Translations under genes and position numbers: made by a program
Shown here: positions 34,927 to 42,988 of the stretch, in pieces
How positions within the stretch are numbered: the stretch's first letter is position 1
Layout: the number at the start of each line of letters is the position of its first letter
The notes under the pieces: generated by a model
The model's database searches: none
The model's input: the letters and a program-made list of their open reading frames with translations, nothing else
What the model was told of the DNA's origin: nothing
Assembly: GCA_009838515.1 (NCBI GenBank)
Contig: VXRL01000007.1
Location: 1-47,838 of the forward strand
Direction: 5' to 3'
Length of the DNA stretch: 47,838 nt
From: Terriglobia bacterium
GTDB taxonomy: Bacteria; Acidobacteriota; Terriglobia; Bryobacterales; UBA6623

Positions 34927-36246
34927 TTGGACGAGGGCAAGCTCAGCATTACTGACTCTCGCACAGGAAGCGAGTACGAGCTCCCTATCTCCAATGCATC
35001 CGTTAGGGCGATCGAACTGCGCCAGATCCGCCAAGATCCTGGCGAGTTCGGCATGCTGAGCTACGACCCCGGCTTCACCAATACCGCCGCCTGCACCAGT
35101 CGGATCGCCTACATCGACGGCGCCAAGGGAATTCTGCGGTATCGCGGCTACCCGATCGAAAAGCTGGCCGAGAACTGCACCTACACCGAGGTGGCCTACC
35201 TCCTGCTCAACGGAGAGCTTCCCACGCGCCACGAGCTGGGAGCGTGGGACACGGAGCTGATGGAGCATGCCCGCGTCCATGAGAACGTCAAGAAGTTCAT
35301 GGATGGGTTCCTGTCCGACGCCCATCCGATGGGCGTCTTGGTCAGCACCGTGGCGGCGCTGTCAACGTTCTATCCGGACGCCAAGCAGATCGACAGCCGC
35401 AGCAACCGGTACCGCCAGCAGCTGCGCTTGGTGGCCAAGATGCCAACGGTGGCCGCTTACGTCTTCCGCAAGAGCCAGGGCTACGCCTATCCGGATCCCG
35501 ACTCGGGGCTGAGCTATACCGAAAACTTCATCCACATGCTGTGGAGCGGCACCCGCCGCCAGACGAATGAGCGCAACCTGAAGATTCTGGCGGGCGCCCT
35601 CGACACCTTGTTTATCCTGCACGCCGAGCACGAGCAGAACTGCTCCACCTCGACGATGCGTCAGGTGGCAAGCGCCGAAGCGGATCCCTTCGTGGGGGTG
35701 GCGGCGGCTGCTTCGGCGCTTTACGGCCCGCTGCACGGCGGTGCCAATGAAGCCGTGCTGGCGATGCTCGACGAGATCGGCAGCGCCTCGGCAATCCCGG
35801 AATTCATGCGCCAAGTCAAGGCCGGCGAGCGGCGCCTGATGGGATTCGGCCACCGCGTCTACAAGAACTATGACCCGCGGGCCCGCATCCTGCAAAGGGT
35901 TGCCGCGGAAGTGTTCGAGATCACCGGCAAGAATCCCAAGATCGATCTTGCGACAGAACTCGAGCGAATCGCTCTCGAGGACGACTACTTCGTCAAGCGG
36001 CGGCTCTACCCGAACGTCGACTTTTACTCGGGCATCATCTATCAGGCCATGGGCTTCCCGATCGAGATGTTCACGGTGCTGTTCGCGCTTGGGCGGGTGG
36101 CCGGATGGCTGGCCCACTGGGAAGAACTGATGTCGGATCCCGAAAAGCGCATCGCCCGCCCGCGCCAGATCTATGCCGGGCCCGGCGAGCAGGAATTCCT
36201 GCCGCTCGACGAGCGCCTGAGCAAGGCGCGCGCCGAAGTTACCTAG
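34927..36246 (+). CDS. gltA: Citrate synthase
   Basis: 439 residues, the size of the hexameric type-II enzyme that condenses acetyl-CoA and oxaloacetate. The catalytic residues are visible: His in GPLHGGANEA, His in MGFGHRVYKNYDPRA and Asp in YPNVDFYSG. NTAACTSRIAYIDG and GILRYRGYPIEKLAE are N-terminal hallmarks. The start is TTG at 34927, supported by a very strong GGGAGGGGG just upstream; there is no ATG near the conserved N-terminus. A hairpin precedes the ribosome site. Its TAG stop lies in a CTAG that also encodes the stop of the convergent gene, so the two overlap by four bases. Confidence 0.97.
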   Translation: MDEGKLSITDSRTGSEYELPISNASVRAIELRQIRQDPGEFGMLSYDPGFTNTAACTSRIAYIDGAKGILRYRGYPIEKLAENCTYTEVAYLLLNGELPTRHELGAWDTELMEHARVHENVKKFMDGFLSDAHPMGVLVSTVAALSTFYPDAKQIDSRSNRYRQQLRLVAKMPTVAAYVFRKSQGYAYPDPDSGLSYTENFIHMLWSGTRRQTNERNLKILAGALDTLFILHAEHEQNCSTSTMRQVASAEADPFVGVAAAASALYGPLHGGANEAVLAMLDEIGSASAIPEFMRQVKAGERRLMGFGHRVYKNYDPRARILQRVAAEVFEITGKNPKIDLATELERIALEDDYFVKRRLYPNVDFYSGIIYQAMGFPIEMFTVLFALGRVAGWLAHWEELMSDPEKRIARPRQIYAGPGEQEFLPLDERLSKARAEVT

Positions 36247-37811
36247 TCTGACGTGCGTTCCTGAGCGCCGGCGGGCGGAGCCTCCCACGGCAGCTGCCCG
36301 TCGCAACGGTCGCGGTAGTAGGGCGTGATGTCAGCCACCTCGCCCGCCAGCGCTGCCGGCAGGCGCTGCAAGTCGGCGTCGTCGTAAATGTCAGCCCAGT
36401 ACGCATCGACCGGTCCCATGCGGTTCCACGGATTCGTAGCGTCGTCGTCCTGCGGTGCGGAGAACGCCGCGTAAAGGCTCTGGCGGTTGAGCGGCTTGCG
36501 CAGGCCTTGGTAGTACCACGGCTGTAGCAGGAGCTCTCCGCGCCGCGGATCTGAGGCGGCGCCGATCTTCGGCCGCAGCGTCACCACCAGCATCTCGTTC
36601 AGCGACGTGCCTGTCGAAAATCCACCGTAGGATCCGTCGGCGCGGTACAGGCCCTGGTTGCCGCGCATCACCGAAGACGTGAAGCGATTCGCCCCGAGCA
36701 GTGCGTGGGCCGCGCCATCTTGGGTCGGGTACCCCCACACCTCTCGGCCGAATTCGCTGCCTGCCAGGGAGCTCTTCAAGTGGGAGATCGCGTACCAGGC
36801 GCGCTGCCCGTCGATGCCGCAGCGGGCAAGCAGCCAAGCCTCGTCGAGGGACGGATCGTTCAGGCCGCGGATAGCCATCACCCTTACCAGGGCGTTGGGA
36901 TCGGCAATGCACGGCGCTGGGACGAGGCGCTCGACAACGTGCGGATTCGCCACGCAGTCCACGGACACGATGAGCAACCTCGCAAGGCGGACGCGGCCTT
37001 GGCCGCGGTACGCCTCTAGGTCGGCCGCGCCGGAAAACTGCGTGTCGATTTCCGGCAGTCCCAGATTGCCTCTGGAATAGTTCCGCAGCGCGAACGGCTC
37101 GAATTCCGATGCGGAGACATGCCCCACGAACTCCTGTCCACGTTCCGAGCGGCCCGGCACGACGTGCGAAGAGACCGGGCCGGATGCCCCGAGCCTGGCC
37201 AGCCAGCCGCCGAGCTTGCCGGAGGTCTCGGCTGGGCTGGCTTGCGTTGGCGCCGCCGAGCTCGCCGCGGGCAGTCGCCATAGTTCGACGGGCTGGTCGC
37301 CGAGCGGACCATCTGCCCAGCCGGGCGAGAGCTGGTGCCGGTACGACAGCCAGGGACGGTCCTCGGTGGACGAATCCGCTCCGTCCGCGGGCGGCATGGC
37401 TTTGGCCGAGAACTCGGCTTGTCCCGAGACGGAAAGTGTCCAGGTGTCGGCTGCCCTGCGGACCACTCCTCGCAAGGCCGGCACGTGGAGCGCTTCGCGC
37501 ATGCGCCAATAGGCCTGCGGATCCTCCGTCCAGATCGCCAGCGGCAGCAAGTGCGGCTCGCCTTCCAGCAAGACCTGCAGGCCCAGGCTGCAGAAGGCGG
37601 CGCTCCCGCTGCCTTGGAACTCGACCTCGAGCCTTGCTTGCGGCCCGACCTCCAGCGGCGGCGGCAGTTGCGGGGCGGACGCGACCTCGTATGTAAGCCG
37701 GAGTCCGTGGCCGGAGGCCTCGGCGCTCGCAATGCTGCGGGCGGCGAAGGGAAGCGCTGCAGAGGCTGTGAGAAAGCGGCGTCGGCCGATCACGAACCCA
37801 TTGTGTAGCAT
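36243..37811 (-). CDS. Tat-exported protein with acetoacetate-decarboxylase-like sequence, apparently doubled
   Basis: 522 residues. GRRRFLTASAALPFAARSIASA is a clear Tat signal. Residues about 285-385 resemble the acetoacetate decarboxylase (ADC) fold: LVPAPCIADP, then AWYAISHLKSS and GREVWGYPTQD, the last where true ADC enzymes have GREIWGFPKK with the Schiff-base Lys. Here the lysines are replaced by Thr-Gln (residues 363-364), so decarboxylase chemistry is unlikely. Residues 75-140 (LLPLAIWTEDPQAYWRM...) could be a second, weaker copy. The ADC link is my own pattern match and unverified. The start is ATG 37811 or GTG 37796, neither with a good ribosome site. The 3' end shares CTAG with gltA. 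Confidence 0.5.
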   Translation of the reverse strand: MLHNGFVIGRRRFLTASAALPFAARSIASAEASGHGLRLTYEVASAPQLPPPLEVGPQARLEVEFQGSGSAAFCSLGLQVLLEGEPHLLPLAIWTEDPQAYWRMREALHVPALRGVVRRAADTWTLSVSGQAEFSAKAMPPADGADSSTEDRPWLSYRHQLSPGWADGPLGDQPVELWRLPAASSAAPTQASPAETSGKLGGWLARLGASGPVSSHVVPGRSERGQEFVGHVSASEFEPFALRNYSRGNLGLPEIDTQFSGAADLEAYRGQGRVRLARLLIVSVDCVANPHVVERLVPAPCIADPNALVRVMAIRGLNDPSLDEAWLLARCGIDGQRAWYAISHLKSSLAGSEFGREVWGYPTQDGAAHALLGANRFTSSVMRGNQGLYRADGSYGGFSTGTSLNEMLVVTLRPKIGAASDPRRGELLLQPWYYQGLRKPLNRQSLYAAFSAPQDDDATNPWNRMGPVDAYWADIYDDADLQRLPAALAGEVADITPYYRDRCDGQLPWEAPPAGAQERTSD

Positions 37812-37949
37812 CAAGGGTTTAGGCGGGGCGATGGCGAGATTCCCCAGCGTGCGGTCCGGGGTAGAGATCCGCGCCGCCGCCTGGCAACTGGCGGGCATCG
37901 CCGCGCCCCGCGAGCGGGCAGGGCGAACCGAAGCATCGTGTATTCTGGA

Positions 37950-37976
37950 GTCACGGGGAAACGGTCGGCCCGTGAC
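37950..37976. repeat. 8-bp inverted repeat upstream of tRNA-His
   Basis: GTCACGGG (37950-37957) pairs exactly with CCCGTGAC (37969-37976) around an 11-base loop, about 30 bases before the tRNA. It may be an operator or a processing stem. Confidence 0.35.
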
Positions 37977-38007
37977 CACGCGTCGGTGACTGCAGGGCCA
38001 CGCCGAT

Positions 38008-38084
38008 GCCGACGTAGCTCAGCTGGTTAGAGCGCCTGATTGTGGATCAGGAGGTCGATGGTTCGAATCCATCCGTCGGTACCA
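38008..38084 (+). tRNA. tRNA-His (anticodon GTG)
   Basis: A 77-base cloverleaf with encoded CCA. The acceptor is GCCGACG/CGTCGGT (G1 opposite T72 as wobble), the D-stem GCTC/GAGC, the anticodon stem CCTGA/TCAGG with loop TTGTGGA (anticodon GTG at 38042-38044), the variable loop AGGTC and the T-stem GATGG/CCATC with loop TTCGAAT. The discriminator is A73. The base before G1 is T, so the usual bacterial G-1:C73 pair of tRNA-His is not encoded. Confidence 0.95.
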
Positions 38085-38145
38085 CCCCTCAAAACGGTCG
38101 CGTGCCCTCGGACAGAATGGAGCGCGCCGTGGCGCGCGTCCGCCG

Positions 38146-38970
38146 TCACTTGCTTTCGGCACCCCTGCGAGACCGCTCGTACTCTTGCATCGTCTTCTCA
38201 TCTGGTGGGTAAACGCCATAGATCGAGCGGCCTTCCAGCAGTAGCTTGCGCTGGAAGCTCTCAAGGTCTTGCTTGGATAGCGCAGCATCCAAGACCTCAT
38301 CCGCCAGCACCGCCGGGATGACTAAGACACCGTGCCGCTCGCCGAGCAGCAGATCTCCCGGGCGGACCGTGACGTTGCCGATGCGCACGGGCACTTGGTA
38401 GTCCACGCTCATCAGATTGGGCCGCACTGCCGAGGCTTGGCCGCGCCTCTGGTACACCTGCAGCGGCATGCCCGCGATCTCGGGCACGTCCCGCAATGCC
38501 CCGTCCACGATCAGGCCTGTGCCGCCGCGGGCGAGGAATCGAACGGTCGTAATCTCGCCCGAGACCGCCGAGCGGGTGTCGCCGCCGGCGTCGAACACCA
38601 GCACGTCTCCCGGCTGCGCATCCTCGGCGGAAACGTAATTGAGCTGCTTGCGCTTGGCGTAGACCTCCTCTCGCAGGTCGGGGCGCGTCGGCAAGTACCG
38701 CATCGTGCGCGCCCTTCCGACGAGCCTGCGATCGGGGTGCAAGGCGTCCATCCCATTGATGAAGCAATGCTCGTAGCCCCTGCTTTCTAGCTGCGACCAG
38801 ACGGCTTCCAGCGGAGCCCGCGCCAGCTTGTCGAACAGAACGCGGTCAGCTGCTGGGAGCCGTTCCAGCACATAGGGGCTGATCTTGCGCTCGATGGATT
38901 CGATCTGCAGGCCGGACTGGGCAGACAGGCCGGCACAGGCGAACAGGGCGATGGATAGTCGGCACGTCAT
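38146..38970 (-). CDS. RraA-like (HMG/CHA aldolase-fold) protein with a signal peptide
   Basis: A 274-residue protein. The RraA/aldolase fold occupies about residues 50-235, with the DGALRD motif (Asp156-Asp161) whose Arg and Asp serve substrate and metal binding in class II pyruvate aldolases of this family. GDVLVFDAGGD and VRPGDLLLGERHGVLVIP are further hallmarks. The N-terminus MTCRLSIALFACAGLSA with Gln next is a signal peptide, unusual for a family known as cytosolic. The C-terminal extension (SFQRKLLLEG... to the end) lies outside the core. GGAG lies about 9 bases before the ATG. Aldolase activity on an exported substrate or a binding role are both possible. Confidence 0.78.
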   Translation of the reverse strand: MTCRLSIALFACAGLSAQSGLQIESIERKISPYVLERLPAADRVLFDKLARAPLEAVWSQLESRGYEHCFINGMDALHPDRRLVGRARTMRYLPTRPDLREEVYAKRKQLNYVSAEDAQPGDVLVFDAGGDTRSAVSGEITTVRFLARGGTGLIVDGALRDVPEIAGMPLQVYQRRGQASAVRPNLMSVDYQVPVRIGNVTVRPGDLLLGERHGVLVIPAVLADEVLDAALSKQDLESFQRKLLLEGRSIYGVYPPDEKTMQEYERSRRGAESK

Positions 38971-38995
38971 AACGAAGTCTCCAGTCTCGGTCGCT

Positions 38996-39017
38996 CGCCC
39001 GCAGTGTAGCGCGGGCG
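38996..39017. terminator. Hairpin between the OPT and RraA-like genes
   Basis: CGCCCGC (38996-39002) and GCGGGCG (39011-39017) form a 7-bp stem with an 8-base loop in the gap between two leftward genes. There is no T-run, so terminator activity is uncertain. Confidence 0.3.
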
Positions 39018-39054
39018 TCAGCCCAGCGGACGATCCAGCTTGGAGAGAGGCGTT

Positions 39055-39100
39055 CTGGCCGGCAGCGCCCGCGCTCGGCGTTCCGGCGGAATCCGGCCAG
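39055..39100. terminator. Inverted repeat right after the OPT transporter stop
   Basis: CTGGCCGG (39055-39062) and CCGGCCAG (39093-39100) are exactly complementary across a 30-base loop, beginning 3 bases past the transporter stop (39103). It is a candidate stem for 3'-end formation without a U-tract. Confidence 0.35.
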
Positions 39101-39102
39101 CG

Positions 39103-40881
39103 CTACAGTGTCGGCACTCCCAGCAGAGTCATCGCAGCTTTGAATATCCCGAACAGCCCCTCGCCCGCCACCAGGCCTGACGCGACCGCGAAGCTGAGCT
39201 TCTTGGCTTGGCTCGGGTTTACGCGTCGCCAGATCACCAGGACGAGCGAGCCGAAGAAGATCACCAGGGAGAAGAATGCCTGCACGATGAACGCGATGCC
39301 GACCGCTAGGCCACTGGGCAGGTACGGTGCCAGCTTCGGCACCTTCCGCAGACAGGCCAGCAATGCGCCGAAAACCGCTCCGATCGCCACTGCTGGCACA
39401 GCGTTTGGCGGCAGAGCGTCCAGCCCTTGAGTCAGCAGTTCAGCCATCGCCTTCCAGGAGAAGGCCGCGGGAGCGGGCAGTTGATCCCCTCCGAGGGGGT
39501 AGGCGCTGGTAACCAGCAGATAGGCCGGAATGCAGAACAGCACACCCGCCGCCAAGCCCCATAGCTGAGCGACAAACTGGCGTCGCGGCGATGCGCCCAG
39601 CAGCTTGCCGGTCTTGAGGTCTTGCATCATGTCTGCCGCTTGCGACGCGCCCGCTCCTGTGATGGCCGCTGCCATCAGGTTGGTAGACGTGCTGCCTGGA
39701 GCGATCCCGCCGTAGACAAGTTGGGTGACCTTGCCCATGCCTCCAACCGGGTTGATGTCTGTCTCGCCGGTGGAGCGAACCGCCACGGCCGCCAAGGCGA
39801 ACGACAGGACTAGGGCCACCAGCGTGAGGTGCGGCGGAATCTCGAACAAGTACCAAGCGGCGATCACGGTGCCCACCGCCGCAACGGCTAGGCCATTGCG
39901 CCACCATGCCGTCGGAATCCTGTCCGCCCCGGTCTCGCTCGATCCGATCAAGGGCCCGCTCTGGAACGTTCGCAGGAAGGTGCGCCAGCTCAGCGCCAGC
40001 GACATGAGGGCCTCTGAGACCATGATGGCCACGCCGGGCCATAGCAGCCAGCCTCGCGGGCCATCCGTGTAGCTCATCACGTCTCCCGGCGCCCAGCCGT
40101 TGGCTTGGACCCAAGGCCCCAGAATCCCCCAAGCCACGATCGCTCCCAACGCTAGGCTGGCGCCGACCCGAGGTCCGATCAGGATGCCCGCCCCGAACAG
40201 CATGGGCCCTAGGTAGAACCGAAATCCCCAAGCTGCCGCGACCGCTAGGGCGCCGATTCCGAACAGATCCGCTGGAGGCATTTCTAGGGCCGGCAGGAAG
40301 TAGGTTGCCAGCGTGAAGGCTCCGGCCGCGGCGCCTGCCCAGAGCAGCGCGCGAGCCTTGTCGACCGCTTCTTGGGCCTTGGCAAACATTGCCAGAATCG
40401 TCTCCGCCGTCGCGGTTCCCGTGGGGAAGCGCAGTTTGTCGACATCGATCATCTGGCGGCGCAGGGGAACGGCGAAGAACACCCCCAGATAGGCGATCGA
40501 CAGGCTCCACAGGAACAGTCCGTGCATAGGGATTTCGTATCCCAGCAGACCCATCGCGGGAATCGCCGCCAGCAGACCCGCGGCCGAGGCCATGGTGCCC
40601 GCGGCAGAACCGGACGTCTGCGTGATGTTGCACTCCAACACGGACAGGGACCGCCCCATGACCATGAACAGCGCGAACCCGAGAATCGCGGCGATGAGCG
40701 ACCCTCCGAACGACCAGCCGATCTTCAAGCCCATGTAGATGTTCATGCATGAGATAAAGCCTCCCAGCAGGCAGCCGGCCACAATGGCCCGCGCAGTCAT
40801 CTGCCGCTCTCCAGGCTGGGGCGTGTAGACTTGCTCGCCTGAGGTCGGGGGCGTCTCTTCGATGGTCGGATGCTCGGTCAT
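39103..40881 (-). CDS. OPT-family oligopeptide transporter
   Basis: A 592-residue polytopic membrane protein with about 14-16 hydrophobic segments, belonging to the OPT family. Diagnostic stretches are GLKIGWSFGGSLIAAILGF, NITQTSGSAAGTMASAAG, FPTGTATAETI, and GASQAADMMQDLKTGKLLGASPR. It probably imports oligopeptides or metal-peptide conjugates using the proton gradient. A cytoplasmic N-terminal tail of about 25 residues precedes the first segment. The ATG at 40881 is chosen because upstream in-frame sequence is non-membrane and overlaps the TAGTAT promoter. The RraA-like gene lies downstream on the same strand after 132 bases with hairpins. Confidence 0.93.
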   Translation of the reverse strand: MTEHPTIEETPPTSGEQVYTPQPGERQMTARAIVAGCLLGGFISCMNIYMGLKIGWSFGGSLIAAILGFALFMVMGRSLSVLECNITQTSGSAAGTMASAAGLLAAIPAMGLLGYEIPMHGLFLWSLSIAYLGVFFAVPLRRQMIDVDKLRFPTGTATAETILAMFAKAQEAVDKARALLWAGAAAGAFTLATYFLPALEMPPADLFGIGALAVAAAWGFRFYLGPMLFGAGILIGPRVGASLALGAIVAWGILGPWVQANGWAPGDVMSYTDGPRGWLLWPGVAIMVSEALMSLALSWRTFLRTFQSGPLIGSSETGADRIPTAWWRNGLAVAAVGTVIAAWYLFEIPPHLTLVALVLSFALAAVAVRSTGETDINPVGGMGKVTQLVYGGIAPGSTSTNLMAAAITGAGASQAADMMQDLKTGKLLGASPRRQFVAQLWGLAAGVLFCIPAYLLVTSAYPLGGDQLPAPAAFSWKAMAELLTQGLDALPPNAVPAVAIGAVFGALLACLRKVPKLAPYLPSGLAVGIAFIVQAFFSLVIFFGSLVLVIWRRVNPSQAKKLSFAVASGLVAGEGLFGIFKAAMTLLGVPTL

Positions 40882-40892
40882 CTCGCTAGACA

Positions 40893-40898
40893 ATACTA
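40893..40898 (-). promoter_or_regulatory. Putative -10 box (TAGTAT) for the OPT transporter
   Basis: TAGTAT on the minus strand lies 11 bases before the ATG at 40881, in an AT-rich pocket (AAAATAGTATTG) of an otherwise GC-rich gap. The leader would be very short. Confidence 0.35.
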
Positions 40899-41081
40899 TT
40901 TTCTGGCCTGCGCTCGTCGCGCCGAGTCGCATCCACGGTGCGCGCACCGAGCGCCAGATCTGCGTTCGGACGCAGCCCGGCTGCATGCTCCAGACCCTAG
41001 AATCGGCGTCTCTACCGTGCCAATTTCAGAGCTGGACGGCGGCCGCAATATCGTCAAGCCCTCTGATAACATCAAGGGAAC

Positions 41082-41870
41082 GTGTCGAACGCGCAGGCCT
41101 TGTCCCCCGCCGAGCTGAACGACGCACGGGGGATCCCCACCAAGGAGTTCGTCGCCAGCTGCCATGAGGTTCTGATTCCGATCAACGAACATGTTTCGTA
41201 CTTTTCTGTAGAGCCGCTGGACGATAAGGAGCGCCAGCGCCTGGTTTTCGATCCGATTGGTGCGCTGCCGCCGAAGGTTTTGAGCTTGGTTCCCAACTTG
41301 CGCTTGGTCTTGGTGCCGTTCCTAGCCATCGACACAAATTCGAAAGGGAGTGACGGCACTGTTCGGATCAGCTTTGCCGAACCGCCCGGAGACAAGCGCT
41401 GGTTTTCCGACTACCAGAAGACCAAGTCGGAGCACTACATCTTCGTAGCCGTTCGCAGCGACGATTACTTCGACTCCCATGTTCTGTTCTATCAAGCACT
41501 TGCCTCGCGCATTATCGAGCATGCTGACAGTCAGCTTCCCGAAATGTTCAACCTGCTGCTGGACACGGAGCTGAAGAAGAACGCGCACGGCGAGGTCAAC
41601 GAATTCGCCTGGCTCTGCAAGAAGGATCTGCTTGCACTCGCGGCGGACGCGGAAGAGAGGCAGCGCTGTCTGGACGCTTACCGCGACGCGGCACTCGCCG
41701 ACACGCTGGCACTGTACCTGCACGGGCTGTGCTGCGACATCGACCTTGACAACGGCCCGAAACAGCTCGCCAGCAGGTACATTCGGTTACGCCTCCACCT
41801 GCTGAAGGACTTCCTGCCCCCGCCCAAGGGCGTGGCCCTGTTCCCGGAAGAACTGGCAACAACCGGCTAA
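41082..41870 (+). CDS. Protein of unknown function preceding an NAD-epimerase-like gene
   Basis: 262 residues, soluble, with no signal peptide and no family that I recognise. The first half looks alpha/beta (PKVLSLVPNLRLVLVPFLAID; HYIFVAVRSDDYFDSHVLFYQAL). The second half is mostly helical and acidic, with cysteines at WLCKKDLL, RCLDAY and LCCDID and the C-terminus rich in Leu and Arg. The GTG at 41082 has AAGGGA just upstream and GATAAC as a possible -10 box (41065-41070). The next gene's GTG follows its TAA with no gap, so the two are coupled and may act together. GC content looks a little lower than that of the neighbours. Confidence 0.65.
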   Translation: MSNAQALSPAELNDARGIPTKEFVASCHEVLIPINEHVSYFSVEPLDDKERQRLVFDPIGALPPKVLSLVPNLRLVLVPFLAIDTNSKGSDGTVRISFAEPPGDKRWFSDYQKTKSEHYIFVAVRSDDYFDSHVLFYQALASRIIEHADSQLPEMFNLLLDTELKKNAHGEVNEFAWLCKKDLLALAADAEERQRCLDAYRDAALADTLALYLHGLCCDIDLDNGPKQLASRYIRLRLHLLKDFLPPPKGVALFPEELATTG

Positions 41871-42899
41871 GTGCCTGTCAGCGCGGCAGACCCCGACGGA
41901 TTGGACGTCGATCTGTCCCTTCCGAGCGACGCCGACACGGAGCTGATGCGCCGTCTCGACGGCGACGTCCTTGTGCTGGGCGTCGGCGGCAAGATGGGCC
42001 CGACGCTGGCCCGTCTGGCGCGAAGGGCCGCTGACCGCGCGGCAAGGCCCAGGCGCGTCATAGGCGTGGCTCGCTTCAGCGATCCCAGTGTGAGGCCGCG
42101 CCTCGAGCGCTGGGGCGTAGAGACCATCCGAGCCGACCTGCTGTCGCGAGGGGATGTCGCGGCATTGCCGCACACGCCCAACGTGATCTTCATGGCAGGC
42201 CACAAGTTCGGCACTGCTGGCAACCCCAGTCGGACTTGGGCGGCCAATGCGTACCTTCCGACCTTGGCGGCCGAGACATTTCCCCGATCGCGGACCGTAG
42301 TATTTTCCAGCGGAAACGTCTATCCTTTCGCCGCCGCTCCGGGGCCGGGTCCCTCCGAGCGCGATCCGACCGGACCCGTCGGGGAATACGCCCAGTCGGT
42401 GCTGGGCCGCGAGCGCTTGTTCGAGTACTTCAGCGAACTGCACGGCACGCCCGCTGCGATCCTGCGCCTCAACTACGCTGTCGAGCCGCGCTACGGCGTG
42501 CTGCGAGACATCGCGGATCGGGTGCGGAACCGCAGCCCGATCGATCTGGCGACGGGCTATGTCAACGTCATCTGGCAGCGCGACGCCAATTCGATCGCGC
42601 TGCGCCTGCTGGAGCACTGCTCGACGCCGCCGCTGACCTTGAACGTGACCGGGACGGAGGCGCTGAGCGTGCGCGCGATTGCCGAGCGCTTTGGTCGCGT
42701 CTTGGGGGTGGAGCCGATCTTCTCCGGATCCGAGGAACCTACAGCGTTGCTCAGCGACGCGCGCCAGTGCGCGGCGCTGTTCGGCCCGCCGCCGACCGGC
42801 TTGGATGAGATGATCGATCGCATCGCCGAATGGATGCTTGCGGGCGGCTCAGGCCTGGGCAAGCCTACGCACTTCGAGGAGCGGGGCGGCTCGTTCTGA
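41871..42899 (+). CDS. NAD-dependent epimerase/dehydratase-like protein with a degenerate active site
   Basis: 342 residues of the extended short-chain dehydrogenase fold. The Rossmann motif is GVGGKMG (Gly37, Gly40, Gly43), and VVFSSGNVYPF supplies the catalytic Ser/Thr region. The usual YxxxK is GEYAQSV, with Tyr173 present but Val177 where Lys is expected, so classical catalysis is doubtful; Arg180 or Arg182 might substitute. GTEALSVRAIAERF toward the C-terminus matches epimerases. The GTG start directly abuts the TAA of the previous gene. It probably binds a nucleotide or sugar and may serve a regulatory role with its partner. Sugar-nucleotide epimerase function is not supported. Confidence 0.72.
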   Translation: MPVSAADPDGLDVDLSLPSDADTELMRRLDGDVLVLGVGGKMGPTLARLARRAADRAARPRRVIGVARFSDPSVRPRLERWGVETIRADLLSRGDVAALPHTPNVIFMAGHKFGTAGNPSRTWAANAYLPTLAAETFPRSRTVVFSSGNVYPFAAAPGPGPSERDPTGPVGEYAQSVLGRERLFEYFSELHGTPAAILRLNYAVEPRYGVLRDIADRVRNRSPIDLATGYVNVIWQRDANSIALRLLEHCSTPPLTLNVTGTEALSVRAIAERFGRVLGVEPIFSGSEEPTALLSDARQCAALFGPPPTGLDEMIDRIAEWMLAGGSGLGKPTHFEERGGSF

Positions 42900-42988
42900 T
42901 TGTCTTGTAGACGGCCTTCGTGGCGATCCAGGCTAGGCCTGTGCAACACAGCGCTTGGGAGGTCACCGGTTGCGGCGCGCCCGGCCTC

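Noticed and set aside
38008..38145. tRNA-His as an integration site
   Set aside because: No integrase, no repeat of the tRNA 3' end beyond 7 bases, and both flanks carry ordinary genes.
39440..40750. 436-codon minus-strand frame inside the OPT transporter
   Set aside because: It is an alternative frame of the same strand, rich in Arg and Gly, without hydrophobic segments; the OPT frame is clearly coding.
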